Made by a program: the position numbers and the translations under genes | In this document: positions 16,957 to 24,952 of the stretch, piece after piece | How the letters are laid out: every line of letters starts with the position of its first letter | How positions within the stretch are numbered: the stretch's first letter is position 1 | Notes under the pieces: model-generated | What the model was told of the DNA's origin: nothing | Databases searched by the model: none | The model's input: the letters and a program-made list of their open reading frames with translations, nothing else | From: Rubrivivax sp. | GTDB lineage: Bacteria > Pseudomonadota > Gammaproteobacteria > Burkholderiales > Burkholderiaceae_C | Assembly: GCA_020248945.1 (NCBI GenBank) | Contig: JADCGQ010000081.1 | Span: 1-35,453 of the forward strand | Direction: 5' to 3' | Length of the DNA stretch: 35,453 nucleotides

Positions 16957-18033
16957 TCAGGCCGCGGCGAGCAGCTGCGTGAACAGCTTGGTCGGACGCG
17001 GCCGGTAGGGGCTCACGCGCTTGGCGATCTCGGCAATGTGCTCCGGCGTCGTGCCGCAGCAGCCGCCGGCGATGTTGAGGAAGCCGCTCTTCGCGAACTC
17101 CTCCATCAGCGCGGCCGTGACCTCGGGCGTCTCGTCGAAGCCGGTGTCGCTCATCGGGTTGGGCAGACCGGCGTTCGGGTAGCAGCTGATCCAGGTGTCG
17201 AAGGCCACTTTCGACAGCTCTTCGATGTAGGGCCGCATCAGCGCCGCGCCCAAGGCGCAGTTCAGACCCACGGCCAGCGGGCGCGCATGGCGCACGCTGT
17301 GCCAGAAGGCGGCCACGGTCTGGCCGCTGAGGATGCGGCCGGAGGCGTCGGTGACGGTGCCGCTCACGATGACGGGCAGGCGTTGGCCGGTGTCTTCCAT
17401 CAGCTCGTCGAGCGCGAAGATGGCGGCCTTGGCGTTGAGCGTGTCGAACACGGTCTCGACGAGGAACAGGTCGCAGCCGCCTTCGAGCAGCCCTTCGGCC
17501 TGCTCGCGGTAGGCGGCGCGCAGCTCGTCGAAGCTGACGTTGCGCGCGCCGGGGTCGTTGACGTCGGGGCTGATGCTGGCCGTCTTGGGCGTGGGGCCCA
17601 GGGCGCCGGCCACGAAGCGCGGCTTGTCGGGCGTGCTGTGGCGGTCGCAGGCCACGCGGGCCAGGCGCGCGGCGGCCACGTTCATCTCGCGTGCCAGGTG
17701 GGCCAGGCCGTAGTCCTCTTGCGCAATGCTCGTCGCGCCGAAGGTGTTGGTCTCGATCAGGTCGGCGCCGGCCGCCAGGTATTGCTCGTGGATGCCCTGG
17801 ATGACATCGGGTCGCGTCAGCACCAGCAGGTCGTTGTTGCCCTTCAGGTCTTTTGGGTGCGCGGCCAGCTGCTCGTTGCGGAAATCCGCCTCGCCGAGCT
17901 TGTGGCGCTGGATCATCGTGCCCATGGCGCCGTCGATGATGGCGATGCGCTGCTGCAGAATGGCAGGCAGGGCGCCGCCGCGGGTGTAGCGGGCGGACGG
18001 GTTCGTCGGGGTGGAGGACGTGGGCGCGTTCAT
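16957..18033 (-). CDS. metH: Homocysteine S-methyltransferase module of split MetH
   Basis: A 358-residue protein equal to the N-terminal homocysteine-binding module of cobalamin-dependent methionine synthase. [15 protein letters not shown], the glycine-rich barrel segments and the zinc thiolates Cys259 (GLNC), Cys325 and Cys326 ([10 protein letters not shown]) are present. Full MetH is about 1200 residues and also holds folate, cobalamin and reactivation domains; none follow here, because kup is the next gene. The rest must be encoded elsewhere, as in other bacteria with MetH in two pieces. It is not a truncation: the end is clean and the domain is whole. A TACAAT box lies six bases before the start. 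The symbol denotes only this part. Confidence 0.88.
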   Translation of the reverse strand: MNAPTSSTPTNPSARYTRGGALPAILQQRIAIIDGAMGTMIQRHKLGEADFRNEQLAAHPKDLKGNNDLLVLTRPDVIQGIHEQYLAAGADLIETNTFGATSIAQEDYGLAHLAREMNVAAARLARVACDRHSTPDKPRFVAGALGPTPKTASISPDVNDPGARNVSFDELRAAYREQAEGLLEGGCDLFLVETVFDTLNAKAAIFALDELMEDTGQRLPVIVSGTVTDASGRILSGQTVAAFWHSVRHARPLAVGLNCALGAALMRPYIEELSKVAFDTWISCYPNAGLPNPMSDTGFDETPEVTAALMEEFAKSGFLNIAGGCCGTTPEHIAEIAKRVSPYRPRPTKLFTQLLAAA

Positions 18034-18045
18034 CTGCTGATTGTA
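18034..18045 (-). promoter_or_regulatory. -10 element of the metH module, probably leaderless
   Basis: TACAAT on the minus strand (18040-18045) ends six bases before the ATG at 18033. The match to the -10 consensus is five of six. No Shine-Dalgarno lies between them, so a leaderless mRNA is likely. No cobalamin or SAM riboswitch fits in the 56-base divergent gap. Confidence 0.5.
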
Positions 18046-18089
18046 GGAAGCCCGTCAAGACCGGCCACCTCGGAACGCGGGCCGCGCGC

Positions 18090-18482
18090 ATGAAGCATCT
18101 CACTCCCCTCGAAACCTGGTCGTTCCTGCAAGCACACCCCGACGCGCTGTTCGTCGACGTGCGCATGGAGATCGAATACCTCTACGTCGGCCATCCGCCC
18201 GGCGTGGTGCACATCGCCTGGTACGAATACCCCGAGATGCGCGCCGACGCCGAGGGTTTCGTGCGCCAGGTGCGGCGCGAAGGCGGACGCGAAGACCGGC
18301 CCGTGGTGCTGCTGTGCCGCTCGGGCAAGCGCACCATCGAAGCCGGCGAGGCGCTCGAGGCGGCGGGCTTCTCGGAGGTGGTGAACGTGCTGCACGGCTT
18401 CGAGGGCGAACTCGACGAGCACTTCCAGCGCGGCCGCCTCAACGGCTGGCGCCACGACGGCCTGCCCTGGGAGCAGCTCTAG
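18090..18482 (+). CDS. Rhodanese-like domain protein
   Basis: A single-domain rhodanese of 130 residues. The active-site loop CRSGKR begins at Cys76 and matches the CxxGxR pattern that carries a persulfide. The CH2A-like start FVDVRMEIEYLYVGHPPGVVHI is present (split here: FVDVRMEIEY, then VGHPPGVVHI). It has no signal peptide and is likely cytoplasmic. Such proteins transfer sulfane sulfur; the acceptor cannot be told from sequence. It is divergent from the metH module with a 56-base gap, which may hold both promoters. A shared role in sulfur metabolism is possible but only suggested by position. Confidence 0.85.
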   Translation: MKHLTPLETWSFLQAHPDALFVDVRMEIEYLYVGHPPGVVHIAWYEYPEMRADAEGFVRQVRREGGREDRPVVLLCRSGKRTIEAGEALEAAGFSEVVNVLHGFEGELDEHFQRGRLNGWRHDGLPWEQL

Positions 18483-18506
18483 CCGTCAGCCGACAGGCCT
18501 ACAGGC

Positions 18507-19319
18507 CTACAGCGTGCGGTAGCGGCGCCGCCGCTTGCGGCGTTTGGGCAGGTCGAGCTCCACGCCCGTGGGGCTGTGGCGCGACTTGCGCCGATCACCG
18601 TGGTTGCGCAGCACCACGTCCAGCACCAGCAACGACATCAGCGTCGACACCACCGCGCCGGCGCCCAGCGCCAGCCAGGTGGACGACATCTCGCGCTGGT
18701 AGATCGAGCCGACCTGCGCGCCCAGGCCGGCCGCGGTGATGAGCACCTCCTGCGAGGCCACCATCGTGAGCACCATCAGCGTCGACGCCCCCAGCCGCCA
18801 CAGCGTGCGGCGCGCGCCGTGGCTGCTGCGGTCGGAATACGCCAGCCACATCGACGCCGTGTAGCCGACGACAGCCACGATGGCGGCGCCACTGACCAGC
18901 GGCATGTTCCAGCGCGGCCCAGGCCGGAAGCCGGCGGCGAGGATCCAGCCCGTCTGCACCGCCAGTGAGGCCACGCTGATCAGGAGCCCCGCGCCGATCA
19001 GCGCCAGCAGGTTCTGGCGGCGCGTCAGCCACCAGGCGGCCGGCAGGCAGCCCAGCAGCGCGCCGAACAGCAGCACCGGCAGCGCCGGCCACCGATAGCC
19101 CAGCGGAAAGGCCAGGGGCTCGGCACCGAGCGCCAGCACCATGGCCGACGACAGCCCGACGGCCAGTGAAGTGGCCGACAACAGCGCCGGCCCGGCGACG
19201 TCACGCGAGCGCAGGTACCCCTGCGAACGGCGAATCCAGGCCACGAACAGATGCGACGACAGCAGCGCCACGACGGCGGCCATCAGCCACAACAGAGAGG
19301 ACCATTCTCCAGCGGCCAT
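18507..19319 (-). CDS. Seven-span membrane protein, degenerate MHYT-like sensor
   Basis: A 270-residue protein with about seven hydrophobic spans and a very basic C-terminal tail. Its repeat layout follows the MHYT sensor domain: short loops, LAFPLGY after the second span, and TGWILAA and VLITAAG where MHYT repeats have HYTGMAA. The MHYT histidines and methionines, proposed to bind metal, are missing: the motif positions read SSAMV, AVQT and SQEV. MHYT domains usually sit ahead of GGDEF-EAL in one protein; here a GGDEF-EAL gene lies 135 bases upstream on the same strand. A GATGAT box six bases before the ATG may be a leaderless promoter. The MHYT relation is my own comparison and should be treated as likely, not certain. 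Confidence 0.55.
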   Translation of the reverse strand: MAAGEWSSLLWLMAAVVALLSSHLFVAWIRRSQGYLRSRDVAGPALLSATSLAVGLSSAMVLALGAEPLAFPLGYRWPALPVLLFGALLGCLPAAWWLTRRQNLLALIGAGLLISVASLAVQTGWILAAGFRPGPRWNMPLVSGAAIVAVVGYTASMWLAYSDRSSHGARRTLWRLGASTLMVLTMVASQEVLITAAGLGAQVGSIYQREMSSTWLALGAGAVVSTLMSLLVLDVVLRNHGDRRKSRHSPTGVELDLPKRRKRRRRYRTL

Positions 19320-19454
19320 GGGGCGATCATCTCATCGTCAGCTCGGCGCGTCAGTCTGCATCTGCACCCCAGAAGGTGTGAATCTTGAGCATCAGGCCGA
19401 GGCATCCTTCAAATTCGGGACGGGGTGCACGGCGCCGGCCAGGGGCTCGGCCCT

Positions 19455-20975
19455 TCATTCCAGATTCGACGGCGCCGTGGGATCGAACAGCGAGGGCCTG
19501 AAGGCCGATGCCTCCGAGGGCCCGTCGCCGCTGGCCCACAGCGCCAGCGCCGTGGCCGACATGGGCTTGGCGAAGAGGTAGCCCTGCAGCTCGTCGCAGC
19601 CCAGGGCCACGAGGATGTCGCGCTGCGCCTCGGATTCCACGCCTTCGGCCACCACGTGCAGTTGCAGCGAGCGCGCCAGCTGCACGATGGCGTGCACGAT
19701 GGCGCGGGCGTCTTCGCCGTGTTCGAGGTCCTTCACGAAGCCGCTGTCGATCTTCAGCTCCGCCGGCGCCAGGCGCCGAATCTGCGCCAGGCTCGACGAG
19801 AAGCCGGCGCCGAAGTCGTCGATCGAGACGTGCAGACCGGCCTGGCGCATGCGATCGAAGGCGCCACGGGTCGCCGGGGTGTCCTCGATCGCCAGGTTCT
19901 CGGTGATCTCGCAGGTCATGCGATTGGGCGGGATGCCGTGGCGGCGCAGCGAGTCGAGCATCTGGTCGACGAAGTCCTCGCTGCGCAGCTGGTGGCCCGA
20001 GATGTTGACGGCGATGCGCATGCGCAGCCCCACCTCGCGCCACTGGGCGGCCTGCCGGCAGGCCTCTTCGATGACCCAGGCGCCGATGTGGCGGATGAGG
20101 CCGTGGCGTTCGGCCAGCGGGATGAACTGCGCCGGGCTGACGATTCCGCGCTTGGGGTGCTGCCAGCGCAGCAGTGCCTCTGCGGCTGTGATCTGCAGCG
20201 AACGTGCATCGATCTTGGGCTGATAGACCAGTAGCAGCTGTCCGCGGGCCAGCGCGTGCCGCAAATCCTGCACCAGTTCGGAGTGCTCGCGGTGGTTCAC
20301 GCTCATCGCCGGGTCGAAACGGGCGTGCCCGTTGCCCCCGGTGAGCTTGGCCGTGCGCATCGCCAGGCCCGCGTGCGCCACCAGACGCGGCCTTGCGCCA
20401 TCGTCGGGGTACAGCGCCAGACCCACCGACAAGCCGACCTGCAGGTTCAGCGCCTCGGCCTTCAGCGGCTGCCCCACGATGCGCTGCAGCGTGCGCGCCA
20501 ACTCGTCCAGGCCGGCTGCGTCGCACTTGCAGAAGAGCGCGAACTCGTCGCCGCCGACGCGGGTGACCTGCGGCTTGCCGCCGAGCCAGTCGGACAAGCG
20601 CGTGGCGATCTCCTTCAACACGGCGTCGCCCACCCGCATGCCGTAGGCGTCGTTGATGGCGCGGAAGCCGTCGAGGCCGAGGTACGCCACGCAGACCGAG
20701 CGACCCGCGGCCTCGGCTCCGGTCACGGTGGCCGCGAGTTCCTCTTCCAGCGTCTCGCGGCTGACGAGGCCGGTGAGGGGGTCGCGACCCCGGAGATCGC
20801 TCAACTCGGAGTGGGCGCTCGCCAGCCGCTGCCGTAGCCGTTGGCGGCTCTGCCATTGGCGCCAGGCCAGCACGGCCGTGACCGACAGCAGCACCGCCAC
20901 GAGCAGCAACAGGCCCAGCAGGACCGCGCCATGCTCGTCCAGCCAACTGCCCAGATCACCCCAAAGTGCTCCCAT
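19455..20975 (-). CDS. GGDEF-EAL cyclic-di-GMP enzyme, membrane anchored
   Basis: A 506-residue protein that makes and/or breaks cyclic-di-GMP. One membrane span (about residues 18-38) and a short helix lead to a GGDEF domain with intact GGDEF at 141-145. An EAL domain follows with EAL at 266-268, VNIS, EITEN, DDFG at 386-389, and the later AEGVES and QGYLFAKP. All main phosphodiesterase residues appear present. The GGDEF domain lacks an RxxD inhibitory site at the usual spacing. No sensor domain is visible, so input may come from a partner such as the MHYT-like protein encoded downstream. Net activity cannot be told from sequence. Confidence 0.92.
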   Translation of the reverse strand: MGALWGDLGSWLDEHGAVLLGLLLLVAVLLSVTAVLAWRQWQSRQRLRQRLASAHSELSDLRGRDPLTGLVSRETLEEELAATVTGAEAAGRSVCVAYLGLDGFRAINDAYGMRVGDAVLKEIATRLSDWLGGKPQVTRVGGDEFALFCKCDAAGLDELARTLQRIVGQPLKAEALNLQVGLSVGLALYPDDGARPRLVAHAGLAMRTAKLTGGNGHARFDPAMSVNHREHSELVQDLRHALARGQLLLVYQPKIDARSLQITAAEALLRWQHPKRGIVSPAQFIPLAERHGLIRHIGAWVIEEACRQAAQWREVGLRMRIAVNISGHQLRSEDFVDQMLDSLRRHGIPPNRMTCEITENLAIEDTPATRGAFDRMRQAGLHVSIDDFGAGFSSSLAQIRRLAPAELKIDSGFVKDLEHGEDARAIVHAIVQLARSLQLHVVAEGVESEAQRDILVALGCDELQGYLFAKPMSATALALWASGDGPSEASAFRPSLFDPTAPSNLE

Positions 20976-21039
20976 GGACGGCTTATCGGAGCAAGGCCCC
21001 GGCCCTTGAGTCAGCTCGGGTGGGTTCGTTCACGTCATT

Positions 21040-21297
21040 TCAGTGCAGCACGACCGTTTGCTGCGCGGCGTCGGCGAAGCCGGCAATGTAATCGTCGAGC
21101 GACTCCAGGCTCGGCCCCTGCTGCACCAATTGCTGCACGCCCTGCTCGAAGCGCTCGGCCAGAGCGCCCTGGAGGTAGATCTCCTTGCGTGCGAACTTGT
21201 CCACGATCTCGAAGCCGCCCGCCCCGGTGCCGGGTTCGCGGCCGGGGGTGTCGAAGCGCACGACGACGAAGCTTTCGGAGTTGTAGAGCATTTCCAT
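21040..21297 (-). CDS. DUF3567 family protein
   Basis: An 85-residue protein of the DUF3567 family, which is restricted to betaproteobacteria as far as I know. It starts MEMLYNSESFVVVRFD, a typical family start. GFEIVDKFARKEIYL and the helical C-terminal half (FEQGVQQLVQQGPSLESLD) complete it. The function is unknown and no catalytic motif is visible. The open frame extends upstream to 21423, but that part is antisense-like and overlaps the DUF3108 gene, so the start is placed at ATG 21297. It lies 56 bases downstream of the DUF3108 gene on the same strand. Confidence 0.8.
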   Translation of the reverse strand: MEMLYNSESFVVVRFDTPGREPGTGAGGFEIVDKFARKEIYLQGALAERFEQGVQQLVQQGPSLESLDDYIAGFADAAQQTVVLH

Positions 21298-21353
21298 GCG
21301 ATGCCAGTTGAGGCGCTGGAGCCCCGGTTTCAAGGCCCAGTCAGGCGGCAGGC

Positions 21354-22472
21354 TCAGCGCCAGGTCAGCGTCTCGCGCCAGATCTCGATGCCCGACTCGG
21401 CGTCGGGGCCGGCGATGCGCCACGCGGCGCGCAGCGGCAGGTGGCGGGCGGCCGGGTCGAGCCAGATCCGCACCTCGGTGTCCCAGGGCCGCCGCGCGTC
21501 GCGCCGCAGCGCCAGGGCCGGCTGATCGGTGCCTTCGGCCCGCGACACGGGCTCCAGGCCCATGGCGACGAAGGTCCAGACATCGGCGTCACCGCGCGGG
21601 CCCACCACCCACATCGACACCTCGGCGCCGCGCTCGCGCAGCGCCGGGTCGGCGTCGACGATCGCGGCCAGCTGCAGCAGCCAGCTCAGCCGGTCCTGCA
21701 CCCCCGCCGGCAGCGGCAGTTCGACGGCCGGGCCGCTGAAGCTGATGCGGCCGCCGCCGGCCTCGCGCTGGAAGTTCACCGCGCGTTGGTCGCGGCCCCG
21801 ACGGCCCTCGACAAAGCGCAGCGGCTCCAGGCCCGTCGGGCCGCGGCGGCCCTCGCTGCGCAGGTGGCCGACCTCGCGACCGAGCACCCGGGTCTGCAGG
21901 CTCAGCTGGTAGCTGTCGGCGCCTGCCGCATAGCTCCAGCTGGCGCGGCCGGCCAGCGCGCCGCGGCGCAGGCGGAACTCGGCCTCGAAGGGCGGGGGCA
22001 GCGCGGCAGCGTAGAGGGGCACCGCCTCGGCCTGGCCGGTGGCGGGTGCGGGGCTGGGGGCGGGTGCGGGCGCGGCTGTGGACACTGCCGGGATGCCGGG
22101 GTCGGCCACCGGTTCGGGTGTGTCGCCGACGGCCGGGCGCGGCACCTGCGGCGGTGCAGCCGGGCGCGGGGATGCCGGCGCCAAGCCCGCCAGGCGGGGC
22201 TCGGGTGGCGCCTCGGCAGCCGGCGCGGGAGCGGGTTCGGCGGGCGCGGCCGCCACCGGCCGCAGCGGCACGATGCTGCGCACCGGGGTCGTCGCCGGCA
22301 CGGTGGCCATCGGTGGCGCAGCCGACGATGCCGGCAGCCCTGGGCCGGCCCAGTGCACCAGCAGCAGGCCGTGCACCAGCACCACGCCAGCCACCACCGC
22401 GGCCACCGGCCACGGGGGGAGGGCGGGTGCACCCCTACTCTTCGCAGAGGGCAAGTCAGGCGCGGCGCTCAC
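21354..22472 (-). CDS. DUF3108 domain protein with TonB-like N-terminus
   Basis: A 372-residue envelope protein. It has one N-terminal membrane span (about residues 19-38), then a Pro/Ala-rich linker of roughly 120 residues like that of TonB. The DUF3108 domain starts near residue 150, with FEAEFRLRRGALAGRASWSY and later GLEPLRFVEGRRGRDQ. The C-terminal half is predicted beta-rich and periplasmic. The role is unknown. I prefer the GTG start at 22472, because a CACTAT -10-like box ends six bases before it; an in-frame ATG at 22505 adds 11 residues and overlaps the divergent gene. Upstream reading to 23189 is antisense to that gene. Confidence 0.78.
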   Translation of the reverse strand: MSAAPDLPSAKSRGAPALPPWPVAAVVAGVVLVHGLLLVHWAGPGLPASSAAPPMATVPATTPVRSIVPLRPVAAAPAEPAPAPAAEAPPEPRLAGLAPASPRPAAPPQVPRPAVGDTPEPVADPGIPAVSTAAPAPAPSPAPATGQAEAVPLYAAALPPPFEAEFRLRRGALAGRASWSYAAGADSYQLSLQTRVLGREVGHLRSEGRRGPTGLEPLRFVEGRRGRDQRAVNFQREAGGGRISFSGPAVELPLPAGVQDRLSWLLQLAAIVDADPALRERGAEVSMWVVGPRGDADVWTFVAMGLEPVSRAEGTDQPALALRRDARRPWDTEVRIWLDPAARHLPLRAAWRIAGPDAESGIEIWRETLTWR

Positions 22473-22474
22473 CC

Positions 22475-22486
22475 CACAATAGTGCC
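22475..22486. promoter_or_regulatory. Divergent promoter region, DUF3108 / FAH-like gene
   Basis: On the minus strand CACTAT (22479-22484) ends six bases before the GTG of the DUF3108 gene. On the plus strand CACAAT (22475-22480) could serve the FAH-like gene starting at 22504. The two boxes overlap, so the two genes may compete for polymerase. Confidence 0.35.
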
Positions 22487-22503
22487 ACCCTACCCCCTGT
22501 CGC

Positions 22504-23379
22504 ATGAAGCTCGCCACCTTGATGGACGGTTCGCGCGACGGCCAGCTGGCCGTTGTCTCCCGCGACCTCACGCTCGCCCACTTCGCCACCGGCATCGCCA
22601 CCACGATGCAGCAGCTGCTCGACGACTGGAACTTCGTCTCGCCGCAGCTCGAAGACCTGTCGGCCACGCTCAACGGCGGCAAGGCCCGCCACGCCTTCCC
22701 TTTCGAGCCTGCCCGATGCCTGGCGCCGCTGCCACGCCCGGTGGCCTGGTTGCGGGCCAGCGGCCCGGCGCTCGAGGCCGCTGCCGGCGGTGCGCTGGCC
22801 GGCGCCCGGCTGCCGCTGGTGGCCGACGCGGCCGACGCGCCCTTCGAACTGCTGCCGCAACTGGCCGTGATCACCGGCGACGTGCCCCGGGGCGCCGATG
22901 CCGATACGGCGTTCGAGAGCGTGCGCCTGGTGCTGCTGGGCGCCGAGGCGCCGCATGGTGCGGCCGACGCGGCGGCCTGGCGGCTGCACACACACGCGCT
23001 GGCGGGCTTCGGCCCCGTGGCCGTGACGCCCGATGAGCTGGGCCCGGCTTGGCGCCAGGGCCGCTGCGACGGCCAGCTGCGTGTGCGGCGCCAGGGCCGC
23101 GAGTGGTGGTGCTTCGACACCGCCGGCGCCGCCGGATTCGGCAGCCTCGTCGCCGCCGCAGCCCGGCGCCGCCCGCTGGCTGCCGGCACCTTGCTGGCGC
23201 AGAACCTGGGCCCGGCTGCTCAAGGCAGCCCTGCGGGCGCCGAAACCGCTGCCATGAAGCTCTGCCTCGCTCCCGGTGACCGTCTGTCGATCGTGTTCGA
23301 CACCGTGGCAGCCGATGCGCCGCTGGGCCAGCTCACGCTCAGCGTCGACGCCCCGGCCGACGACGACCCCACCGCCTGA
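22504..23379 (+). CDS. Fumarylacetoacetate hydrolase-like protein, degenerate
   Basis: A 291-residue protein clearly related to FAH-family hydrolases of Burkholderiales. MKLATLMDGSRDGQLAVVSR, the N-terminal LDDWNFVSPQL, LAVITGDVP and SPVAVTPDELG-like FGPVAVTPDELG align with the family. It is about 40 residues shorter than usual. The metal ligands are lost: the ExE of EAEVAVIT reads LPQLAVIT, and the later NDVSLRN is replaced by GAEAPHG. The GSGTVSN loop is also gone. It is open from end to end with no stops, so it looks like a maintained pseudoenzyme. Most likely it no longer hydrolyses C-C bonds. It starts a three-gene run with the retropepsin and TraB-like genes. Confidence 0.75.
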   Translation: MKLATLMDGSRDGQLAVVSRDLTLAHFATGIATTMQQLLDDWNFVSPQLEDLSATLNGGKARHAFPFEPARCLAPLPRPVAWLRASGPALEAAAGGALAGARLPLVADAADAPFELLPQLAVITGDVPRGADADTAFESVRLVLLGAEAPHGAADAAAWRLHTHALAGFGPVAVTPDELGPAWRQGRCDGQLRVRRQGREWWCFDTAGAAGFGSLVAAAARRRPLAAGTLLAQNLGPAAQGSPAGAETAAMKLCLAPGDRLSIVFDTVAADAPLGQLTLSVDAPADDDPTA

Positions 23380-23389
23380 CGGCCCGGCC

Positions 23390-23875
23390 ATGAACGAGCT
23401 GCCCGCCTGGCTGAAGCACACCACGGTTTGGCTGCTGCTCGGGCTGATGATGTTCCTGGGCGTGCAGACCTGGCAGGCGCGCGAGCGCCAGACGCGCTTC
23501 AGCTTCGACGGCCAGACGGTGGAGATCCGCCGCGCCGCCGACGGCCACTACCACTGGGTGGGCCGGCTCGCCGGCCGCGAGGTGGAGTTCCTCGTCGACA
23601 CCGGCGCCACGCGCACCGCCATCCCGATGCGGCTGGCCGAGGAGCTGGGCCTGCCCAGCGTCGGCACCACCCAGTCGGCCACCGCGGGGGGCACGGTGCA
23701 GGGCCAGGTCGTCGTCGGCGCGCTGGAGCTTGACGGTGGCGTGCGCGCCGAGCGGCTGCACATCGTGGCGCTGCCCCAACTGCACGCGCCGCTGCTGGGC
23801 ATGGACGTGCTGGGCCGCCTGGCCTGGCAGCAGGACCGCGGCGTGCTGCGCATCGACCTGGGCGGAGCGCGCTGA
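23390..23875 (+). CDS. Membrane-anchored retropepsin-like aspartic protease
   Basis: A 161-residue protein of the clan AA aspartic protease type (TIGR02281-like). One membrane span covers about residues 11-27. A single retropepsin-like domain follows with the active-site motif FLVDTGATRTAIP, catalytic Asp70. LLGMDVLGRL near the C-terminus matches the conserved hydrophobic-Gly segment. Such proteins act as dimers, with the domain facing the periplasm if the N-terminus is inside. The substrate is unknown. It starts 10 bases after the FAH-like gene, and its stop overlaps the next start as TGATG, so the three genes are probably one transcript. The frame extends upstream into the FAH-like gene but only this start gives family sequence. 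Confidence 0.85.
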   Translation: MNELPAWLKHTTVWLLLGLMMFLGVQTWQARERQTRFSFDGQTVEIRRAADGHYHWVGRLAGREVEFLVDTGATRTAIPMRLAEELGLPSVGTTQSATAGGTVQGQVVVGALELDGGVRAERLHIVALPQLHAPLLGMDVLGRLAWQQDRGVLRIDLGGAR

Positions 23876-24882
23876 TGGCCCGTCTGCGCGCGATCGGCCA
23901 GATCGGGCTGCGGGTGCTGGCGGCGGCCCTGGCGCTGGCTGCCGGCACGGCCGGGGCCGAAGTCACGCGCTCGGTGCTGCCGGCCGTGGCCACGCCGTCG
24001 CTGGCCAACGCACCAGCGGCCCGCGCGCTCTGCCCGCCGGCCTTGCCGCAGGCCAGCGCCGCCGAGCAGGCCGCCGCGCCGCGCGACCGCGGCCTGCTCT
24101 GGCGCGCCACGCGCGACGGCCGTGTGCTGCACCTGTACGGCACGCTGCACGTCGGCAAGCCGCACTGGAAGAAGCTGGGCCCGCGCACCAGTGCCGCGCT
24201 GCGCGACAGCGACGTGCTGGCGCTGGAGATCGACCCGCTGGACCCGGCCCTCGGCGCCGCCATGGCCGAGCTGCCGTACCCGCGGCAGTTCTCGGCCGCG
24301 ATGCGCGAGCGGCTCGAGCTCGCCTACCGCCGCGCCTGCATGGCCCCCGAGGCCCTGGCCACCCTGCACCCGCTGCTGCAGCTGACGACGCTGACGGTGA
24401 TGGAAGCCCGCTGGTTCGGCATGGACCCGGCCTATTCGGCCGAGCTCACGCTGGCCGGGCAGCCGCGCAACGGCAGCCGCAAGCTGGTGGCGCTCGAGAC
24501 GCCGGCGCTGCAGATCCGCGCCCTCGTGCCCGCCGAAGAAGCCGAGGCCCAGGTGATGTTCGAGCAGGGCCTGGAGCAACTCGAGAACCAGAGCGCGCGC
24601 CGCGTGCTGCAGAAGCTGGCCACCGCCTGGGAGAAGGGCGATCTGGCCACGCTGGAAGACACCAGCGCCTGGTGCGAATGCCAGCTCAACGACACCGACC
24701 GGGCGCTGATGGCGCGCCTGACCGAGGCCCGCAATGCCGCGCTGGCGGCCGGCATCGTGGCCCAGCACCGCGCCGGCAAGCGTGTGTTCGCGGCCGTGGG
24801 CGCGCTGCACATGGTCGGGCCGCAGTCGCTGCCCCGGCTGCTCGAGCAGCAGGGTTTCAAGGTCGAGCGCGTCAGGTTCTGA
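23875..24882 (+). CDS. TraB/GumN family protein
   Basis: A 335-residue exported protein. Residues 1-28 form a signal peptide ending TAGA. The TraB/GumN (ChaN/EreA-like) fold is marked by HLYGTLHVG near residues 85-93 and by VGALHMVG near the C-terminus. Acidic residues in LALEIDPL and VALETPA match conserved family positions. Family members are proposed metalloproteases or hydrolases; the TIKI animal proteins of this fold are proteases. The bacterial substrate is unknown. Its ATG overlaps the retropepsin stop by one base, so two putative proteases of different classes are translationally coupled. Confidence 0.82.
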   Translation: MARLRAIGQIGLRVLAAALALAAGTAGAEVTRSVLPAVATPSLANAPAARALCPPALPQASAAEQAAAPRDRGLLWRATRDGRVLHLYGTLHVGKPHWKKLGPRTSAALRDSDVLALEIDPLDPALGAAMAELPYPRQFSAAMRERLELAYRRACMAPEALATLHPLLQLTTLTVMEARWFGMDPAYSAELTLAGQPRNGSRKLVALETPALQIRALVPAEEAEAQVMFEQGLEQLENQSARRVLQKLATAWEKGDLATLEDTSAWCECQLNDTDRALMARLTEARNAALAAGIVAQHRAGKRVFAAVGALHMVGPQSLPRLLEQQGFKVERVRF

Positions 24883-24897
24883 GCCGGGCTGCTGGCG

Positions 24898-24903
24898 TAC
24901 GAT
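24898..24903 (+). promoter_or_regulatory. -10 element of phaM
   Basis: TACGAT lies in the 70-base gap after the TraB/GumN gene. A start near 24910 would leave a leader of about 43 bases that includes the purine-rich AAAGAGAA before phaM. The -35 box is not clear. Confidence 0.35.
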
Positions 24904-24952
24904 GCCCGCGCGGCCACCGCCGGCCGCGACAGCGCTGAAAGAGAACCTCGCG

